From NCBI RefSeq assembly GCF_008085915.1, contig NZ_VSJK01000003.1, positions 332,495 through 396,494 on the forward strand: 64,000 nt of DNA, given 5' to 3'. Position numbers and translations under genes: made by a program. Source of the stretch: Oceaniovalibus sp. ACAM 378. Its GTDB lineage: Bacteria; Pseudomonadota; Alphaproteobacteria; Rhodobacterales; Rhodobacteraceae. Positions 8,168 to 18,389 of this stretch are shown here, in pieces. Under the pieces are notes generated by a model. That model was not told the DNA's origin, did no database searches, and worked only from the letters and a program-made list of their open reading frames with translations. Numbering within the stretch: the stretch's first letter is position 1; each line of letters starts with the position of its first letter.

Positions 8168-9247
8168 TTACGCCGGTGGCGTTACAGGGGCGGCTTTGAC
8201 GGATTCGCCGCCAAGGAATGCGCCAATGGTGTTCAGCCGTTCGACATTGTCACAGATCACCTTGAACACGACCAGCAGCGGCACTGCCACCAGCGCCCCG
8301 GGAATGCCCCAGAGCCAGCCCCACAGCACAACCGCCAGAAACACCGCGACGCCGTTCATCTCAAGCCGCCGACCGACCAGCCAAGGGGTGAGGAACTGTC
8401 CTTCGATTGCCGTCAGAAACACGTAACCCGCAGGAAGCAGCAGCGCGTATCCGATATTGTCGAAGGCTACGATGGCATAGGCCCCGACCATCGCCGCACC
8501 GACCAGTCCGCCCAAATAGGGCAGGAAGTTGAGAGTGAAGGCGAGGACCCCCCAGATATAGGGATAGTCCAACCCCATCGCCATCAGGAACGCTCCGACG
8601 GCCAGCCCGAGACAGAAATTGATCAGCGTGATGGTCAGCAGATACCGCGATACGTTGCGCTCGATGTCATAGACTGTGGTCAGGGCGCGTTTTTTTTCGC
8701 TCATCCGGGGCAGGGCCTGAATCAGTTTGATCAGGAACATTTCTCCCGAGGCGAGCAGGAAGGTGGCCAGAACCATCGATACGCCCATGGTGGCACCGAT
8801 CCGCCCCAGTGTGCTCATCGCATTGTTCAACAACGACGGTTGTTTCAGGACAACCTCGCGGGTTGCATCCTCGCCCATACGGGCCATGGATTCGACCTCT
8901 TCCGTAGCGTCCTTGACGTCCTTTACCGATGACATCAGCCTTGCCAGCTTGACCTTCAGGTCGATTTGAAGCTGCGCGCTGTCGGCCATCAGGGTGTTGA
9001 CCGCCCCCGCCGACAAACCCGCCGCTCCAACCAGCACAAGGGTCAGCGTCAGGGTCAACAGCACGGCAGCCAACGGTGCTGGGCATCCCGCGCGCTGCAT
9101 CCCGCGCGCCAGGGGGCGCAGGGTCAGCGCCAAAAGCAGTCCGCCGACGACCGGCAGCAACAGATCGCGCGCCAAAAAGGCCGATGCGAAAAGGGCGAGG
9201 ATGACAAGCGTGGTCACGCCGCGTCGGATGGATCTAATGTCGCTCAC
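8168..9247 (-). CDS. AI-2E/PerM family membrane permease
   Basis: This integral inner-membrane protein belongs to the PerM/YdiK/TqsA family. The 359 residues give about eight hydrophobic helices: two at the N-terminus, a soluble amphipathic region (about 65-140), then a C-terminal bundle with the family signature YLGGLVGAAMVGAYAIVAFD and GRRLEMNGVAVFLAVVLWGWLWG, where the LWGxPGA element is family-diagnostic. GTG at 9247 (SDIRSIRRG) is preferred; an ATG at 9322 would add a hydrophilic proline-rich extension. The substrate is unknown; AI-2 export is shown only for some members. Confidence 0.87.
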   Translation of the reverse strand: MSDIRSIRRGVTTLVILALFASAFLARDLLLPVVGGLLLALTLRPLARGMQRAGCPAPLAAVLLTLTLTLVLVGAAGLSAGAVNTLMADSAQLQIDLKVKLARLMSSVKDVKDATEEVESMARMGEDATREVVLKQPSLLNNAMSTLGRIGATMGVSMVLATFLLASGEMFLIKLIQALPRMSEKKRALTTVYDIERNVSRYLLTITLINFCLGLAVGAFLMAMGLDYPYIWGVLAFTLNFLPYLGGLVGAAMVGAYAIVAFDNIGYALLLPAGYVFLTAIEGQFLTPWLVGRRLEMNGVAVFLAVVLWGWLWGIPGALVAVPLLVVFKVICDNVERLNTIGAFLGGESVKAAPVTPPA

Positions 9248-9904
9248 ATGGCACCAGCAGGGTTCAGGGTGAAAACCCGGCACGGGGGGCTTGGCGGTTC
9301 GAGCCGGACAGATTGACGTCACAGACCAGTGAATGGCCGGATGTCAGAGCAACACCGCAGCGGGAATGCGGTTCCTTCTCGGGTGAAAAAATCCGGATCG
9401 AGACTGGCGGATCACAATAATTTTGGTGCTTCAGGCTGCATTGCTTTCGCTTCGAATGACGGTCAGTGACAGGCCGCCGATCACGACGATGGTCAGCATC
9501 ACGCGCTCCACCAAGGCGGCGTCAGCCCCCGCCGCCAGAACAGCGCGTCCAGCGCCAGCAGCGAAACGCTGCCGAGCCTCCACTGTGCGCGGTCTTGCCA
9601 TTGGTGCCACAGGGGCGCAATGCGCGGGCACCCTCGGTCGTGACCGTTGCCAGATTAGTGATCAGCGGGCGCTCCAACCGATCTTTGGGGATCGACATGG
9701 CGTGTCATGGCGGATCTCGCACCACGACGGGCGACGGTTCCCGTCCGCCGACGGTTGCGCTGAGCCACTACGGCATTCTTGTACCAGCTTGGCCGTCATT
9801 GGTGAGCCAGCGCGATCTATAGGAAGGCGAGACGGGGCATCCCAAAGCCAATCCGTTTCACGGGACACTGTCGATCCTAGCCCGATCAACTGAACGCAAC
9901 CGTG
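9248..9904. other. 650-bp stretch without a convincing gene
   Basis: Between the permease start and the ispH stop I find only short, mutually overlapping ORFs in several frames (for example a 66-codon minus-strand ORF at 9431-9631 whose end looks like a membrane helix, VMLTIVVIGGLSLTVI). None has family features or a good ribosome site. The impression is of a decayed gene on the minus strand, but I cannot name it. Confidence 0.35.
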
Positions 9905-10855
9905 TCAGACGGATTCGCGCAGCACTTTCGGCACCTTGAATTCCACGTTTTCGACGGCGGTTTCCACCTGTTCAACTGTCAGGTCAAAGCGGGCGCCGAA
10001 GGCTTCGATCACTTCGTTTACCAGCAATTCGGGCGCGCTGGCCCCGGCTGTGATGCCGATGCTGGTGATCCCGTCCAGCGCCCGCCAGTCGATGTCGATC
10101 GCCCGCTGCACCAGTTGGGAGTAGGCGCAACCGGCGCTGCGCCCGACTTCGACCAGCCGTTTGGAATTGCTTGAGTTCGGCGCGCCGATCACCAGTATTG
10201 CATCGCATTTCGGTGCCATTGCCTTGACCGCGTGTTGCCGGTTGGTGGTGGCGTAACAGATGTCTTCCTTGTGCGGGCCGACGATGGCGGGAAACCGCGC
10301 CTGCAACGCCGCGACGATTCCGGCAGTGTCATCAACCGAAAGTGTGGTCTGGGTGATATAGGCAAGCTGTTGGGGGTCGCGGGGCGTCAGATGCGCCACG
10401 TCGTCGGCGGTTTCCACCAACAACACCTCGCCGGGGGGCAATTGGCCCATGGTGCCCAGTGTTTCGGGGTGTCCGGCATGGCCGATCATCACCATCTGCA
10501 ACCCGTTTGCATGGTGGCGTGCGGCTTCGATGTGAACCTTTGAGACGAGCGGGCAGGTGGCATCGACGTACAGCATCTGCCGCGCTTCGGCGGCGGCGGG
10601 TACGGATTTTGGCACGCCATGGGCGGAAAAGATCACCGGGCGGTCCGACGGGCATTCCTCCAGCTCCTCGACGAAGACGGCACCTTTTTCGCGCAGGCTG
10701 TCGACGACAAAACGGTTGTGCACGATCTCGTGGCGCACAAAGACTGGCGCGCCCCATTTCTCCAACGCCAGTTCGACAATCCGGATCGCCCGGTCAACGC
10801 CAGCGCAAAACCCGCGCGGGGCGGCAAGATACAAGGTGAGCGGCGGTTTGGGCAT
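9905..10855 (-). CDS. ispH: 4-hydroxy-3-methylbut-2-enyl diphosphate reductase
   Basis: IspH is the [4Fe-4S] enzyme of the last MEP-pathway step, making IPP and DMAPP. The 316-residue protein has the three cluster cysteines in the expected contexts: Cys17 in APRGFCAGV, Cys101 in DATCPLVSK and Cys200 in [14 protein letters not shown] in FSAHGVPK and the TNRQ motif are also kept. The ATG at 10855 begins with the usual [15 protein letters not shown]; a reading from 10903 was rejected. The NYN-domain gene lies upstream on the same strand. Confidence 0.97.
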   Translation of the reverse strand: MPKPPLTLYLAAPRGFCAGVDRAIRIVELALEKWGAPVFVRHEIVHNRFVVDSLREKGAVFVEELEECPSDRPVIFSAHGVPKSVPAAAEARQMLYVDATCPLVSKVHIEAARHHANGLQMVMIGHAGHPETLGTMGQLPPGEVLLVETADDVAHLTPRDPQQLAYITQTTLSVDDTAGIVAALQARFPAIVGPHKEDICYATTNRQHAVKAMAPKCDAILVIGAPNSSNSKRLVEVGRSAGCAYSQLVQRAIDIDWRALDGITSIGITAGASAPELLVNEVIEAFGARFDLTVEQVETAVENVEFKVPKVLRESV

Positions 10856-11034
10856 TGCGGCGGTCCTCGGCAGAGTTCGGATCCCACAGGCAGGCGGGTG
10901 CACGCCACAGATAGGGATGGGCGCACGGGGCGTCCAGCCCCGGGCGGAGTGTGACGTGCTCGTCCCTCAAAGGCGGGGGCGGTCTGGACGAGGCTGCACT
11001 GTTCCATTTGCAGCCCGATCCGTACCGGAGCAGG

Positions 11035-11613
11035 TTATTGTCCAGCAATCTCGCGCAGGTTATTTTCTTCGTCGCGAGGATTTTCCCGTGGCGGGCGACC
11101 GATCACTTCTTTCAGCTCGTCCAGTTCGATGAAATTATCGGCCTGGCGGCGGAGCTCGTCAGAGATCATCGGCGGTTGGCTGCGAATCGTCGAAACCACG
11201 GACACCCGCACACCCGATCGTTGCAGTGATTCAACCAATGGCCGAAAATCGCCGTCGCCCGAAAACAGGACGATGTGATCAACCCGCGGCGCCAGCTCCA
11301 TCGCATCGACACAAAGTTCGATATCCATGTTGCCCTTGACCTTACGGCGACCCTGACTGTCGGTATATTCCTTGGCCGGTTTCGTGACCATGGTATACCC
11401 GTTATAGTGCAACCAGTCGACCAAAGGCCGGATCGGCGAATAGTCGTCATTTTCAAGCAGCGCGGTATAATAGAAAGCGCGCAGTAATTTACCGCGGCGC
11501 ATGAACTCTTGCCGCAGCAATTTGTAATCGATGTCAAACCCAAGCGACTTGGCAGCCGCGTAAAGGTTTGAACCATCGATGAACAGCGCGAGCCGTTCGT
11601 CTCGATAGAACAT
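11035..11613 (-). CDS. NYN domain (LabA/DUF88 type) putative ribonuclease
   Basis: This is a PIN-like nuclease-fold protein of the LabA/DUF88 group. The 192 residues show FIDGSNLY (11-18, Asp13), NMDIELCVDA (96-104, Asp97) and FSGDGDFRPLV (117-127, Asp120/Asp122), which together form the acidic NYN active site. The C-terminal tail after about 165 is acidic and Glu-rich (ELDELKEVIGRPP...RDEENN). The ATG at 11613 (MFYRDERLALF) is chosen over 11643. It precedes ispH on the minus strand and diverges from folK. Substrate RNA is unknown. Confidence 0.85.
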   Translation of the reverse strand: MFYRDERLALFIDGSNLYAAAKSLGFDIDYKLLRQEFMRRGKLLRAFYYTALLENDDYSPIRPLVDWLHYNGYTMVTKPAKEYTDSQGRRKVKGNMDIELCVDAMELAPRVDHIVLFSGDGDFRPLVESLQRSGVRVSVVSTIRSQPPMISDELRRQADNFIELDELKEVIGRPPRENPRDEENNLREIAGQ

Positions 11614-11728
11614 GAAATATAGCCCTTTCAATGACCTGAACACTGGTTTCCGTGAGCGATAGTGGTAGGCGGTTGTAATTGTGATAGGCGCGTGTACAGG
11701 ATTGTTAAGTATCTAGGATAAACGGATC

Positions 11729-12322
11729 GTGTTTAAAACGACATTCAGACCAAAGACCGATATAAATATTTTAATCGCATTGGGGGCGAACACACCCAAT
11801 GCGGGTCACTCCCTGAGCGAAGCGCTGAACGACGCACTGTCCCAAATCGACACAACCGACTGCCGTTTGACGGGCAAAAGCAGGCTATTTAATACGCCCT
11901 GCTTTCCAGAAGGGGCCGGACCAGACTATATTAATGCAGCAGCGGCCTTTCAGACAAGCCTTTCGGCGCAAGAAGTGCTGAATCGGCTGCATTTTGTCGA
12001 AAAGGGTGCCGGACGCGAGCGGACCGTCCGTTGGGCCGAACGTACGCTGGACCTTGATCTGCTGGCCTTTGGCGACGCGGTATCCCCTGATCTGGCGACA
12101 TTTCAGGCATGGCGGGAGTTGCCGCTTGCCCGCCAGAAAACCGAAGCCCCCGACCGCCTGATCCTGCCGCATCCAAGGATGCACGAACGGGCCTTTGTGC
12201 TGATTCCCCTGATGGATGTGGCGCCCGACTGGCGGCACCCGGTTTTGGGTCTGACGGTGCGGCAAATGGTGCAGGCGCTGCCCGAGGCCGATAAATCTGC
12301 AATTTGTCCGGTCGCCGGCTGA
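11729..12322 (+). CDS. folK: 2-amino-4-hydroxy-6-hydroxymethyldihydropteridine diphosphokinase
   Basis: FolK (HPPK) pyrophosphorylates the pterin precursor of folate using ATP. The 197-residue protein has IALGAN near residue 17, NAAAAFQT, the RWAERTLDLDLLAFGD block (the RxxRxxDxDL type ATP/pterin site with two metal aspartates) and LPHPRMHERAFVLIPL, a hallmark of HPPK. It starts at GTG 11729. Inserts make it somewhat longer than the E. coli enzyme (about 160). It stands ahead of the rpoZ-rsh run but is separated by 87 bp. Confidence 0.94.
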   Translation: MFKTTFRPKTDINILIALGANTPNAGHSLSEALNDALSQIDTTDCRLTGKSRLFNTPCFPEGAGPDYINAAAAFQTSLSAQEVLNRLHFVEKGAGRERTVRWAERTLDLDLLAFGDAVSPDLATFQAWRELPLARQKTEAPDRLILPHPRMHERAFVLIPLMDVAPDWRHPVLGLTVRQMVQALPEADKSAICPVAG

Positions 12323-12409
12323 CTTCTCGGGGATTTTGTGGTTGTCAAGACTTTTCAGCAGGCATAGACAGGGTGGCTCAGGCATTCCAATGACGAACTG
12401 GAGATTCCA

Positions 12410-12763
12410 ATGGCCCGCGTAACGGTCGAAGATTGCGTTGACAAGGTTCCGAACCGGTTCGAACTCGTGATGTTGGCGGCACACCGCGCTCGCGAAATCG
12501 CAGCCGGCGATGCGCCGACGGTTGATCGCGACAACGACAAGAACCCTGTCGTTTCCCTGCGCGAGATCGCAGAAGAAACCCAGAAGGCCGACGCCCTGCG
12601 CGAACGGATGATCGAAAGCCACCAGACGCAGATCGAGGTCGACGAACCCGAAGAGGATTCGATGGCGCTGTTGATGGGTGGTACACCCGACAAGCCCGCC
12701 GAAGACGACATGAGCGAAGAGAAACTCCTGCGCGCCCTTATGGAAGCACAGGGGCAGCAATAA
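12410..12763 (+). CDS. rpoZ: DNA-directed RNA polymerase subunit omega
   Basis: Omega helps fold and assemble the beta' subunit of RNA polymerase and is part of one ppGpp site in E. coli. The 117-residue protein begins [27 protein letters not shown], the canonical omega N-terminus, with an acidic alphaproteobacterial C-terminal extension. It is followed after 7 bp by the (p)ppGpp synthetase/hydrolase gene, an arrangement conserved among proteobacteria. Confidence 0.97.
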   Translation: MARVTVEDCVDKVPNRFELVMLAAHRAREIAAGDAPTVDRDNDKNPVVSLREIAEETQKADALRERMIESHQTQIEVDEPEEDSMALLMGGTPDKPAEDDMSEEKLLRALMEAQGQQ

Positions 12764-12770
12764 CCCCGTG

Positions 12771-14939
12771 ATGGCCCGCGTTGAAAATGCGCGGGGCGCA
12801 CTTGTGGCGGCGGACCAGATGACGACAGCCGAAGATCTGATCGACCTGGTTCGCGCCTATAACCCGAAATCCAATGCTAATCTGCTGAGACGCGCCTTTG
12901 TCTATGGCGCGGGGATGCACGAAGGACAGCTGCGGCATTCGGGTGACCCCTATTTCACCCATCCCGTTGCCGTTGCTGCGGTTCTGGCTGACATGCAGCT
13001 GGACGATGCCACCATCGTGACGGCGCTTTTGCACGACACGATCGAAGATACGAAATCGACATTTGGCGATGTCGAAGCGCATTTCGGCAAGGAAATCGCC
13101 GAACTGGTTGATGGCGTCACCAAGCTGACCAATCTTCAGTTGAACAGTTCGGAAACCAAACAAGCCGAGAATTTCCGCAAGCTGTTCATGGCCATGTCGC
13201 GGGATCTGCGGGTCATTCTGGTAAAGCTGGCCGACCGGCTGCACAATATGCGCACGATCAAGTCGATGCGCCCGGACAAGCAGGCGCAGAAGGCCCGCGA
13301 AACGATGGATATCTATGCTCCGCTGGCCGGGCGCATGGGTATGCAATGGATGCGTGACGAGCTTGAGGATCTGGGGTTTCAGGTTCTGAACCCCGAAGGG
13401 CGCACCAGCATCATCCGCCGTTTCATCACATTGCAACGGGAAACCGGCGATGTGATCCACAAGATCACCACCGACATCCGTCATGAGTTGGACAAGGCCC
13501 GCATCGAAGCCGAAGTGTTCGGCCGGGCCAAGAAACCCTATTCCATCTGGCGCAAGATGGAGGAGAAAAAGCTGTCCTTCTCGCGCCTGTCGGACATCTA
13601 TGGGTTTCGGGTGATCTGCGCATCAGAGTTTGAATGCTATGTCGCGCTGGGCGCGATTCACCAGCGTTGGCGTGCGGTGCCGGGGCGGTTCAAGGATTAT
13701 ATCAGCCAACCGAAATCGAACGGTTACCGGTCGATCCACACCACTGTGTCCGGACGCGACGGCAAGCGGGTCGAGGTGCAGATCAGGACCCGCCAGATGC
13801 ACGAGGTCGCCGAAACCGGAGTTGCCGCGCATTGGTCCTATCGCGACGGGATCCGCGTTGAAAACCCGTTTGCGGTTGATCCGGTGAAATGGATTGCCAC
13901 CCTGACCGAGCGGCTGGACCCCTCGGAAGACAACGAAGATTTTCTCGAGGCGGTCAAGCTCGAGATGTACACCGATCAGGTGTTCTGCTTCACCCCCAAG
14001 GGCGAAGTCGTGAAACTGCCGCGCGGGGCGACGCCCTTGGATTTCGCCTATGTGATCCACACAAGGATCGGCGACAGTTGCGTGGGTGCCAAGGTCGATG
14101 GAATCCGCGTGCCGCTTTGGACGCGGCTGAAAAACGGCCAGTCGGTTGATATCATCACCGCCGAGGGCCAGCGTCCGCAAGCCACATGGATCGATATTGT
14201 GGTGACCGGCCGCGCCAAGACCGCGATCCGCCGGTCCCTGCGCGACGAGGATCGCGAACGGTTCATCAAACTGGGTCTGGAGCTGGCCCGCATCGCCTTT
14301 GATCATGTGGGCAAGCGGATGACGGACCGGGCGCTGATCACCGCTGCACGGCGGATGGATTTGCCCAGCAGCGACGAATTGCTATCGCGGCTTGGCTCAG
14401 CAGAGATCACCGCGCGCCTTGTGATCGAAACTCTGTATCCCGAACTGATCGCCCATCCCGGAGACGAGATCGAACCGGGGCGCGCGATCGTCGGCCTGTC
14501 GCCGAAACAGACGTTCCAGCGCGCCCGCTGTTGCCAGCCGGTGCCGGGCGAACGGATCGTCGGCATCACCTATCGCGGGCGTGGCGTGATGATCCATGCG
14601 ATCGACTGTCCAATTCTTGGCGAGTTCGAAGAAGAGACGGAACGCTGGGTCGATCTGCAGTGGCATTCCGGGCTGCACCCGGCGGTGCACACCGTGTCCT
14701 TCGATATGACGATCAGCAATGACGCCGGTGTCTTGGGCCGGATCTGTACGTTGATCGGCCAACAGAAGGCGAATATATCGGATCTTCACTTCCGCGACCG
14801 GAAACCGGACTTTTACCGCCTTATTGTGGATGTAGATCTGCGGGATGTGGAGCATATGCATGCGGTCCGGCAAATGCTTGAGGCCGACAGCGATGTTGCC
14901 ACGATAACGCGGCATCGGGATCCGGACCTGAAACCCTGA
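12771..14939 (+). CDS. Bifunctional (p)ppGpp synthetase/hydrolase (Rsh)
   Basis: This enzyme makes and degrades the alarmone (p)ppGpp. The 722 residues follow the long RelA/SpoT order. The hydrolase HD domain has HPVAVAAVLA and LLHDTIEDT (His88-Asp89). The synthetase domain has DIYGFRVI (from Asp275) and SNGYRSIHTTV. The TGS domain (about 400-460) has FCFTPKGEVVKLPRGATPLDFAY, and a C-terminal zinc-finger-like region and ACT domain (about 640-722) end the protein. Both active sites look intact, fitting the single bifunctional Rsh of alphaproteobacteria. GTG 12768 directly precedes the chosen ATG and is an alternative start. It is 7 bp after rpoZ, likely one transcript. Confidence 0.95.
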   Translation: MARVENARGALVAADQMTTAEDLIDLVRAYNPKSNANLLRRAFVYGAGMHEGQLRHSGDPYFTHPVAVAAVLADMQLDDATIVTALLHDTIEDTKSTFGDVEAHFGKEIAELVDGVTKLTNLQLNSSETKQAENFRKLFMAMSRDLRVILVKLADRLHNMRTIKSMRPDKQAQKARETMDIYAPLAGRMGMQWMRDELEDLGFQVLNPEGRTSIIRRFITLQRETGDVIHKITTDIRHELDKARIEAEVFGRAKKPYSIWRKMEEKKLSFSRLSDIYGFRVICASEFECYVALGAIHQRWRAVPGRFKDYISQPKSNGYRSIHTTVSGRDGKRVEVQIRTRQMHEVAETGVAAHWSYRDGIRVENPFAVDPVKWIATLTERLDPSEDNEDFLEAVKLEMYTDQVFCFTPKGEVVKLPRGATPLDFAYVIHTRIGDSCVGAKVDGIRVPLWTRLKNGQSVDIITAEGQRPQATWIDIVVTGRAKTAIRRSLRDEDRERFIKLGLELARIAFDHVGKRMTDRALITAARRMDLPSSDELLSRLGSAEITARLVIETLYPELIAHPGDEIEPGRAIVGLSPKQTFQRARCCQPVPGERIVGITYRGRGVMIHAIDCPILGEFEEETERWVDLQWHSGLHPAVHTVSFDMTISNDAGVLGRICTLIGQQKANISDLHFRDRKPDFYRLIVDVDLRDVEHMHAVRQMLEADSDVATITRHRDPDLKP

Positions 14940-14960
14940 ACCAAAGGAAAGTGCGCGACT

Positions 14961-15635
14961 GTGGTGTTCAAACGACGCACTCCACGCTCCTATCTTCAGA
15001 CTTTCGCGCATTTCTTTTATCCGCGCGGAGGCTGGATGCGTGCCGGTCAGTATGTTGTGCTGCGGCTGCGCCGTCTTCCCGATCCTGCGCATAAGATCAG
15101 CCGGGGCATCGCGGCGGGGGTATTCACCAGTTTTACGCCGCTGTTCGGATTTCATTTCCTTACCGCCGTGACGCTGGCCTGGCTGCTGCGGGGCAACATG
15201 CTGGCAGCTTTGCTGGCGACCTTTGTCGGCAATCCACTGACTTTTCCGATCATCGCCACCGTGTCGGTCGAACTGGGCAGCAGGATGCTGGGCAATCCGG
15301 GGGGCGTGCCACTCCATGTGGTGCTGTCGTCGTTTTCCTATGCATCTTTGGAGCTTTGGGGAAACCTCAAGGCGATTTTCACTCCAGAACTCACGCATTG
15401 GGGGCGGATGGAGTATTTCTTTGACCACATCTTCCTGCCCTACCTTGTCGGCGGCATCATTCCGGGTATCGTCTGTGCGCTGCTGTCCTATTTCGCGTCG
15501 CGTCCGTTGTTGGCGGCTTATCAGAAGGCGCGGATCAAGCGGTTGAAGAAGAAATTTGAAAAGCGCCGCGCTTTGATCGAGGCGACGAAACTGAAGGCCG
15601 ACCTGGAAACGACGTCGGCTGAATCCGGAAGGTAA
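14961..15635 (+). CDS. DUF2062 domain membrane protein
   Basis: Function is unknown. The 224-residue protein contains a DUF2062 domain: [21 protein letters not shown] and [23 protein letters not shown], with three or four membrane segments, and ends in a long basic helix ([15 protein letters not shown]) predicted to lie in the cytoplasm. It starts at GTG 14961. It sits between rsh and pdxJ with short gaps (21 and 5 bp), so it is probably co-transcribed with them. No enzymatic motif is visible. Confidence 0.86.
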   Translation: MVFKRRTPRSYLQTFAHFFYPRGGWMRAGQYVVLRLRRLPDPAHKISRGIAAGVFTSFTPLFGFHFLTAVTLAWLLRGNMLAALLATFVGNPLTFPIIATVSVELGSRMLGNPGGVPLHVVLSSFSYASLELWGNLKAIFTPELTHWGRMEYFFDHIFLPYLVGGIIPGIVCALLSYFASRPLLAAYQKARIKRLKKKFEKRRALIEATKLKADLETTSAESGR

Positions 15636-15640
15636 CCGAC

Positions 15641-16393
15641 ATGAGCAAGAACCGTCTGCGGCTGGGTGTGAACATCGATCACGTTGCCACGGTGCGCAAC
15701 GCCCGCGGAGGCGCCTTTCCCGATCCGTTGCGCGGCGCCCGTCTGGCCGAAGAGGCAGGCGCCGACGGGATCACCGCCCACCTGCGCGAGGATCGCCGCC
15801 ATATCCGCGACGCCGACATAGAAAATCTGGTGGCGAACCTGCGCGTGCCGCTGAACTTTGAAATGGCGGCGACGGCGGAAATGCAGGCGATTGCCCTGCG
15901 TCATAAACCCCATGCGGTCTGTCTCGTCCCCGAAAAGCGTGAGGAACGCACAACCGAAGGCGGTCTTGACGTGCTGCGCGACGAATCCGGGCTGGGCAGG
16001 TTCATCGCGCCCTTGCGCGATGCGGGGTGCCGGGTGTCGCTGTTCATCGCCGCAGACCCGGCCCAGATCCAGGCGTCAGCACGGATCGGCGCGGCGGTGA
16101 TCGAACTTCACACCGGGGCCTATTGCGATTTCGATGCCGCGGGAAAGATGGCCGAACGTGACGCCGAACTGGCGCAGCTGCGCGATATGGCGGCACTGGC
16201 CGATTCGCTTGGGCTTGAGGTGCATGCGGGTCACGGGTTGAACTTTGAGACAGCGGCGCAGATTGCGGCCTTTCCACAGGTGGCTGAACTGAACATCGGC
16301 CATTTTCTGATTGGCGAGTCGATCTTTCTCGGGTTGAAACCGGCCATCGCTGAAATGCGCCGGGTGATGGACGCGGCCCGGAGCGCAATGTGA
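15641..16393 (+). CDS. pdxJ: Pyridoxine 5'-phosphate synthase
   Basis: PdxJ condenses 3-amino-2-oxopropyl phosphate with 1-deoxyxylulose 5-phosphate to form PNP. The 250-residue TIM barrel has the N-terminal [18 protein letters not shown], the [13 protein letters not shown] block, [18 protein letters not shown] and the C-terminal GHGLNF and [14 protein letters not shown] phosphate-binding loops, all diagnostic. It is followed by acpS, as in many proteobacteria. Confidence 0.97.
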   Translation: MSKNRLRLGVNIDHVATVRNARGGAFPDPLRGARLAEEAGADGITAHLREDRRHIRDADIENLVANLRVPLNFEMAATAEMQAIALRHKPHAVCLVPEKREERTTEGGLDVLRDESGLGRFIAPLRDAGCRVSLFIAADPAQIQASARIGAAVIELHTGAYCDFDAAGKMAERDAELAQLRDMAALADSLGLEVHAGHGLNFETAAQIAAFPQVAELNIGHFLIGESIFLGLKPAIAEMRRVMDAARSAM

Positions 16394-16412
16394 GAGAACG
16401 AAAGACGCCGGA

Positions 16413-16814
16413 GTGATCCTGGGCATCGGCACCGATCTGGCCAACATCGAGCGTATCGCGGGCGTGTTGGAGCGGCACGGCGACAGGTTTCGCAATCGAG
16501 TGTTCACCGAACCCGAAAAGCAGCGCGCCGAGCGCCGGCTCGATCCTGCCGCCACCTATGCAAAACGCTGGGCCGCCAAAGAAGCGTGTTCAAAGGCGCT
16601 GGGCACCGGGTTGCGCATGGGGATCGCGTGGCGCGACATGGCGGTGACGAACCTGCCCACCGGGCAGCCGGTCATGGCGGTTACCGGATGGGCGGCTGAA
16701 CGGCTGGCGGCAATGACCCCTCCGGGCCACCGCTCGATCATCCATGTGACCCTGACCGACGATCACCCTTGGGCACAGGCTTTTGTGGTGATCGAGGCCC
16801 TGCCCGATGCCTGA
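16413..16814 (+). CDS. acpS: Holo-[acyl-carrier-protein] synthase
   Basis: AcpS attaches 4'-phosphopantetheine from CoA to apo-ACP. The 133-residue protein has the two signature blocks: [12 protein letters not shown] (Asp8) and [15 protein letters not shown] with the magnesium-binding Glu. It starts at GTG 16413, 19 bp after pdxJ; no good ribosome site is visible there, so expression may depend on coupling to pdxJ. Length and order (pdxJ-acpS-lepB-rnc-era) match other alphaproteobacteria. Confidence 0.95.
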   Translation: MILGIGTDLANIERIAGVLERHGDRFRNRVFTEPEKQRAERRLDPAATYAKRWAAKEACSKALGTGLRMGIAWRDMAVTNLPTGQPVMAVTGWAAERLAAMTPPGHRSIIHVTLTDDHPWAQAFVVIEALPDA

Positions 16815-16909
16815 GCGGGCGCTGCCCTTGCCCGGCGCTGCAGCGCGGCAACCTTGACTCCCCCCGGTCCCGGGACCATGAAGCGCGGGAACAATCAAAA
16901 GGGCAGGGC

Positions 16910-17692
16910 ATGGCAGCGGCAGAGAAGAAGGACGGCATCCTCGAAACCGTCAAGACCATCGTTTATGCCCTGTTGATTGCGGGTATTTTCCGCACCCTGT
17001 TCTTTCAGCCGTTCTGGATTCCGTCGGGCAGCATGAAAGACACGTTGCTGGTCGGTGACTTCCTGTTCGTCAACAAGATGGCCTATGGCTATTCGCAGTA
17101 TTCCTGTCCGTTTTCGATCTGCCCGATCTCGGGCCGCATCTTCGGGTCCGAACCCGATCGCGGTGATGTCGTGGTGTTCCGCCATCCGGTGACGGGTTCG
17201 GATTTCATCAAACGTCTGATCGGCCTTCCCGGCGACCGGGTGCAGGTCAAGGGCGGGGTTCTGTTCATCAACGATGAAGAGGCAAAGCAGGAACCGGCGG
17301 GCAAATTTGTCGAGACATTCGAACAACAGGGCCCGATGGGCAGCTTGCCGCAATGCGAGAATGGCGGCGTCGGTCTTGGCGGCGATTGCGAAAAGTCGCG
17401 GTACCGCGAAACTCTGCCCGGCGGGGTCAGTCACGATATTCTGAATATCCGCGAAAGCCGTCTGGATGACACGCCGGTCTATACTGTGCCGGCTGGCGAA
17501 TACTTTTTCATGGGCGACAACCGCGACAACTCGACCGACAGCCGGGTCAGCCAGAACGCCATGGGTGTTGGGTTCGTGCCCTTTGCAAACCTGATCGGAC
17601 GGGCCGACCGGGTGGTGTTTTCGTCTGCGGGCAAGTCGATGCTGTTCTTCTGGACATGGCGCTCGGACCGTTTTTTCAAGGCGATCGATTGA
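16910..17692 (+). CDS. lepB: Signal peptidase I
   Basis: LepB cleaves Sec and Tat signal peptides at the outer face of the inner membrane. The 260-residue protein has one N-terminal membrane helix (about 14-34), the serine nucleophile Ser41 in PSGSMKDTL, the general-base Lys101 in [13 protein letters not shown] and the box E motif [12 protein letters not shown]. The ATG at 16910 (MAAAEKKDG) is behind AGGGC; a longer reading from 16769 is rejected. It precedes rnc by 10 bp, as in E. coli lepB-rnc-era. Confidence 0.97.
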   Translation: MAAAEKKDGILETVKTIVYALLIAGIFRTLFFQPFWIPSGSMKDTLLVGDFLFVNKMAYGYSQYSCPFSICPISGRIFGSEPDRGDVVVFRHPVTGSDFIKRLIGLPGDRVQVKGGVLFINDEEAKQEPAGKFVETFEQQGPMGSLPQCENGGVGLGGDCEKSRYRETLPGGVSHDILNIRESRLDDTPVYTVPAGEYFFMGDNRDNSTDSRVSQNAMGVGFVPFANLIGRADRVVFSSAGKSMLFFWTWRSDRFFKAID

Positions 17693-17702
17693 ACCGGGCG
17701 TT

Positions 17703-18389
17703 ATGAAATTATCCGCTGATCTTGTGGCATTTGCCGGACGTCTGGGGCATGATTTTGCCACGCCCGATCTGCTGGTACACGCCATTACCCACGGTTCGAT
17801 CTCATCTGCGACACGGCCCGACAATCAGCGGCTTGAGTTTCTGGGCGACCGGGTGCTGGGTCTTGTAATGGCCGAGGCGCTGCTGGCCGCTGACAGGCAG
17901 GCCGCCGAAGGGCAGTTGGCGCCGCGGTTCAATGCACTGGTGCGCAAGGAAACCTGCGCCGACGTGGCCCGTGCCATTGATATCGGTGCGGTGCTGAAAC
18001 TGGGCCGTTCCGAACAGATGTCAGGCGGGCGGCGCAAGCAGGCGCTGCTTGGTGATGCGATGGAGGCGGTGATTGCCGCCGTATACCTTGACGCAGGTTT
18101 TGAGGCGGCGCGCGCCGTGATCCTGCGCCACTGGACCGTGCTGATCGAAAAGGTCGAAACGGACGCCCGTGATGCCAAGACGGCACTGCAGGAATGGGCA
18201 CAGGCGCGTCGCCTGCCGCCACCTCTTTACACTGAAATTGCGCGCGAGGGGCCAGATCACGCCCCGGTTTTCACCATCGAGGCCCGGCTGATCTCGGGCG
18301 AGGCGGAACAGGCCCGCGCCAATAGCAAACGGGCGGCCGAACAGGGCGCGGCGATTGCATTGATGGCCCGGCTGGAGCAAGCGACATGA
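17703..18389 (+). CDS. rnc: Ribonuclease III
   Basis: RNase III cleaves double-stranded RNA in rRNA and mRNA processing. The 228-residue protein has the RNase III signature [14 protein letters not shown], the second acidic cluster [18 protein letters not shown], and a C-terminal dsRNA-binding domain (about 155-225: [35 protein letters not shown]). The stop overlaps the era start by ATGA, so the two are translationally coupled. Confidence 0.97.
   Translation: MKLSADLVAFAGRLGHDFATPDLLVHAITHGSISSATRPDNQRLEFLGDRVLGLVMAEALLAADRQAAEGQLAPRFNALVRKETCADVARAIDIGAVLKLGRSEQMSGGRRKQALLGDAMEAVIAAVYLDAGFEAARAVILRHWTVLIEKVETDARDAKTALQEWAQARRLPPPLYTEIAREGPDHAPVFTIEARLISGEAEQARANSKRAAEQGAAIALMARLEQAT

Noticed and set aside
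9431..9631. 66-codon minus-strand ORF with a hydrophobic stretch
   Set aside because: No ribosome site, low-complexity N-terminus and overlapping ORFs in other frames; kept only as part of a possible decayed region.
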